From DUAL01 sp964452095 (GTDB taxonomy: Bacteria; Bacteroidota; Bacteroidia; Flavobacteriales; BACL11), in NCBI GenBank assembly GCA_964452095.1, contig CAYVKX010000076.1, forward strand, positions 1-9,405: a stretch of 9,405 nt of DNA, written 5' to 3'. Below, piece by piece: positions 6,948 to 9,405 of this stretch. Numbering within the stretch: position 1 is the stretch's first letter; each line of letters begins with the position of its first letter. Below the pieces are notes generated by a model that was not told the DNA's origin, made no database searches, and saw only the letters and a program-made list of their open reading frames with translations. A program made the translations under genes and the position numbers.

Positions 6948-7471
6948 TTTACTTCTTTTAGTTCAATATTTACTTTTACCTCAATTTCTTCTGCAATTTT
7001 ATACATCACAATAGTTGGAATATCAATATCATAGTCCACAAGTTTTACAACAAATTCTGCTGAGATATTTACTTTTTTATTTTCTTGTTTCAGCAAGCCC
7101 TCCACTTTAATTTTATTGGTCTTTCCATGAATAGTTAACTCCCCCTCAACAGTTGCTTTACCATTTTTATTCTGAATTACTTTCCCAATAAAAGTAGATT
7201 TTGGAAACAAATCTGATTCCAAATAATTTTCATTAAAATGTTCTTCCATTAAAGGATCAGAAAATTTAAAATCAGTAATTTTAAGTTGAAAAGCTAAATT
7301 ATTAGTTGCGGCATCAAATACAGCACTCACCTTTTTATTTTCAGCAGCAATATCTTCCATAGGTGCATCAGAAAAAAAAGTTATAGTCCCATTTTTTGCT
7401 AAAAATTGCTGAGCATTTGCTGTGAAACAAAAGAGCAATAAAAATATACTAATTATTTGTCGCACCATCAT
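6944..7471 (-). CDS. YceI family periplasmic protein
   Basis: A 175-residue exported lipocalin-like protein. The signal peptide is MMVRQIISIFLLLFCFTANA with cleavage after Ala20. The mature part shows the YceI pattern: 'NGTITFFSDAP' at 27-37, 'VSAVFDAATNNLAFQLKITDFKF' at 48-70, 'HFNENYLESDLFPKSTFIGKV' at 78-98 (the region usually containing the MxxHLxS-DFFD-KYP-type motif) and 'VEGELTIHGKTNKIKVEG' at 108-125. YceI proteins form a beta-barrel that can bind polyisoprenoids such as quinones. Ligand binding here is inferred from the family only. The start must lie inside the upstream gene. ATG at 7471 or the adjacent ATG at 7468 overlaps the cytochrome-like gene by 23 or 20 bases, and no later start precedes the signal peptide. 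It overlaps DUF5777 downstream by 4 bases. Confidence 0.88.
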   Translation of the reverse strand: MMVRQIISIFLLLFCFTANAQQFLAKNGTITFFSDAPMEDIAAENKKVSAVFDAATNNLAFQLKITDFKFSDPLMEEHFNENYLESDLFPKSTFIGKVIQNKNGKATVEGELTIHGKTNKIKVEGLLKQENKKVNISAEFVVKLVDYDIDIPTIVMYKIAEEIEVKVNIELKEVK

Positions 7472-7808
7472 TTATCCATTTTTCGATTATCTTTATTTTA
7501 CAATCTAACATCATTCCAGATTTTGGCATTACATTTGTTTCACCTTTAACATCAGAAAGCAATTCGTTATTAGTTACATAAATCATTACTTCATCATAAT
7601 TATTCAAACTTACTCCTCCCAGCATATTTTGGCCTTGATGACAAAAAGAACATTCACTCGCAATAATTGGCATTACTGAGTTGGTAAAAGTAACATTGGT
7701 AGTATCACAATTATTAAGATATTGATACAAATCTTCTTGATTATCATAATAACAAGAAGAAAACAAAAGTAGGAAAGGAATAATATATTTAATCATCTTG
7801 CGCACCAT
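7449..7808 (-). CDS. Single-domain cytochrome-c-like lipoprotein
   Basis: A small predicted lipoprotein: 119 residues from the ATG at 7808, or 115 from the ATG at 7796. In the shorter form MIKYIIPFLLLFSSC ends in a lipobox with Cys15. The mature domain has one CXXCH haem motif (CSFCH, 49-53), a 'VMPKSG' segment whose Met90 is a candidate axial ligand, and a closing 'DCKIKIIEKWINDGA' helix. This is the reduced cytochrome-like domain common in Bacteroidota and Planctomycetes. It closely resembles the second domain of the preceding gene, including CDTT before the domain and DCKIKIIEKW at the end, so the two are paralogues. Extra cysteines at 30 and 99 could pair. The 7808 start overlaps the upstream gene by 20 bases, the same geometry as YceI; 7796 overlaps by 8. 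Covalent haem attachment is inferred from the motif. Redox partner unknown. Confidence 0.82.
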   Translation of the reverse strand: MVRKMIKYIIPFLLLFSSCYYDNQEDLYQYLNNCDTTNVTFTNSVMPIIASECSFCHQGQNMLGGVSLNNYDEVMIYVTNNELLSDVKGETNVMPKSGMMLDCKIKIIEKWINDGATNN

Positions 7809-8457
7809 TTTCTAACCATTTCTCAATAATCTTAATCTTACAATCATCCATTTTTCCACTTTGAGGCATTACTTCACTTGCAAGAGTAGAATTAATTCTA
7901 CTTAGCGTATTTCCATTAATTACGGATTCAGAAATCTCAGCATAATTAGTCAATCTATAAGTAGTTTCTGGGTGGTTTCCAGCATGACAAGAAATGCAAT
8001 TATTCTCAAAAATCGGAAAAACATCAGTAGCAAAATAATAGGAAGTAGTATCGCAACCGCAATCCGTTTCCAAAGCCCCTTGCATTATCCAATCTTTTAT
8101 CATTTGAATTTGAGAATCGGTTAAAGGTGAAATACCAGAATTAGTTGGCGGCATAAAATCATCATCATTCGGGTTTTCAGTGATGGATTCGTACAATTCA
8201 CTTTTCTTATAACTTCCTGCCACAACAAATTCATCATCATCCATTATGCCATTATAGGAAGTCAATCGTAAACCTTCCTCATGAGTGATTTCATCATGAC
8301 AATTTACTGTTGCACAAGAATTTTGCAGTAAAGGAAGTATGGAATTTGTAAAATCAACATAGCCCAAATCGCAAGCTTCATCCTCAGAAACAATAGGAAT
8401 TATTGGCTCGTGTTTGCACGAGAGAAAAAATAAAAATATAATTAGGATAAAACGCAT
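7789..8457 (-). CDS. Two-domain cytochrome-c-like lipoprotein, first gene of the six-gene set
   Basis: A 222-residue predicted lipoprotein with two tandem cytochrome-c-like domains. MRFILIIFLFFLSC is a signal with lipobox Cys14, followed by a short linker to about residue 28. Domain 1 (about 29-130) has CATVNCH at 48-54, a CX4CH variant, a candidate Met102 in 'FMPPTNSG' and the helix 'QIQMIKDWIMQGA'. Domain 2 (about 133-222) has a normal CXXCH (CISCH, 154-158), Met197 in 'VMPQSG' and 'DCKIKIIEKWLENGA'. The ATG at 8457 is chosen. A longer frame begins with TTG at 8478, but its added residues sit in a T-rich stretch overlapping a promoter-like motif. It should lie in the envelope anchored by lipid and may carry two haems if both motifs are used. 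It follows a terminator and probably begins the transcript that continues through YceI. Confidence 0.83.
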   Translation of the reverse strand: MRFILIIFLFFLSCKHEPIIPIVSEDEACDLGYVDFTNSILPLLQNSCATVNCHDEITHEEGLRLTSYNGIMDDDEFVVAGSYKKSELYESITENPNDDDFMPPTNSGISPLTDSQIQMIKDWIMQGALETDCGCDTTSYYFATDVFPIFENNCISCHAGNHPETTYRLTNYAEISESVINGNTLSRINSTLASEVMPQSGKMDDCKIKIIEKWLENGAQDD

Positions 8458-8475
8458 TTTAAAAAAAGATAAAAT

Positions 8476-8483
8476 CAAAGATA
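8476..8483 (-). promoter_or_regulatory. Candidate promoter -7 element of the six-gene set
   Basis: The minus strand reads TATCTTTG, an exact TAnnTTTG match, 18 bases before the ATG at 8457 and directly downstream of the terminator hairpin. Transcription would start near 8469-8471, leaving a short T/A-rich leader. The -33 region would fall inside the terminator stem, and no TTG is obvious there. Position, right after a terminator and before a tightly packed gene set, is the best support. Confidence 0.45.
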
Positions 8484-8519
8484 AAAAAAAAGCCTACATT
8501 TCTGTAAGCTCTCTTTTTT
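8483..8519 (-). terminator. Intrinsic terminator of the large T9SS protein gene
   Basis: On the minus strand an 8-bp stem, AGCTTACA with TGTAGGCT (one G-U wobble), closes a GAAA tetraloop (8498-8491 and 8510-8503, loop 8502-8499). It is followed at once by a run of about nine T and preceded by an A-rich arm. This is a textbook intrinsic terminator 15-50 bases after the stop codon at 8534. On the plus strand the wobble becomes a C-A mismatch, so the structure is oriented for minus-strand transcription. Confidence 0.85.
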
Positions 8520-8533
8520 ATTTTATTTGGAAT

Positions 8534-9405
<872 letters not shown>

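Noticed and set aside
7449..8457. Frameshifted single gene split into two cytochrome-like genes
   Set aside because: The second gene has its own lipoprotein signal and Cys, and the first ends at the natural domain boundary, so these are two genes.

Overview
The window is AT-rich, compact DNA of a Bacteroidota bacterium, most likely a Flavobacteriales-like or related environmental lineage. The evidence is two secreted proteins with type IX secretion (T9SS) type A sorting domains, lipoproteins with Bacteroidota-type lipoboxes, DUF6438 and DUF5777 family proteins, and several exact matches to the Bacteroidota promoter -7 element TAnnTTTG. MqnA indicates menaquinone synthesis by the futalosine route, which is less typical of core Flavobacteriaceae. 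No RNA genes, insertion sequences, CRISPR arrays or phage genes are visible.

Layout. (1) 95-1613, plus strand: a DUF6438 lipoprotein, an unrecognised 60-residue ORF, and a small secreted T9SS cargo protein whose ATG overlaps the preceding stop (ATGA). (2) 1631-2847, minus strand: a DUF456 membrane protein followed by mqnA, joined by a TGATG overlap. (3) 2960-4303, plus strand: purB, with a good promoter motif in the divergent gap. (4) 4300-8457, minus strand: a tightly packed six-gene set. In transcription order it holds a two-domain cytochrome-c-like lipoprotein, a one-domain paralogue, a YceI-family protein, a DUF5777 beta-barrel-like protein, L-2-hydroxyglutarate oxidase (lhgO) and an unrecognised 183-residue protein. 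Every junction is an overlap or a gap of 17 bases or less. The last gene overlaps the 3' end of purB tail to tail by 4 bases. (5) 8534-9405, minus strand: the C-terminal part of a large secreted T9SS protein. It is cut by the window edge inside a perfect (CAT)18 repeat that encodes poly-aspartate. A clear intrinsic terminator separates it from the six-gene set.

How the genes may work together. mqnA and purB are housekeeping genes. The first four genes of the six-gene set all carry export signals and describe a cell-envelope module: haem-motif lipoproteins, a YceI protein (a family that can bind polyisoprenoids or quinones) and an outer-membrane-like barrel. The joint function is not established. 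A redox or quinone-related role is only an inference. The most informative feature is the three-copy cytochrome-like domain family: one copy has an unusual CX4CH motif, and the other two share an invariant DCKIKIIEKW block kept despite silent-site divergence.
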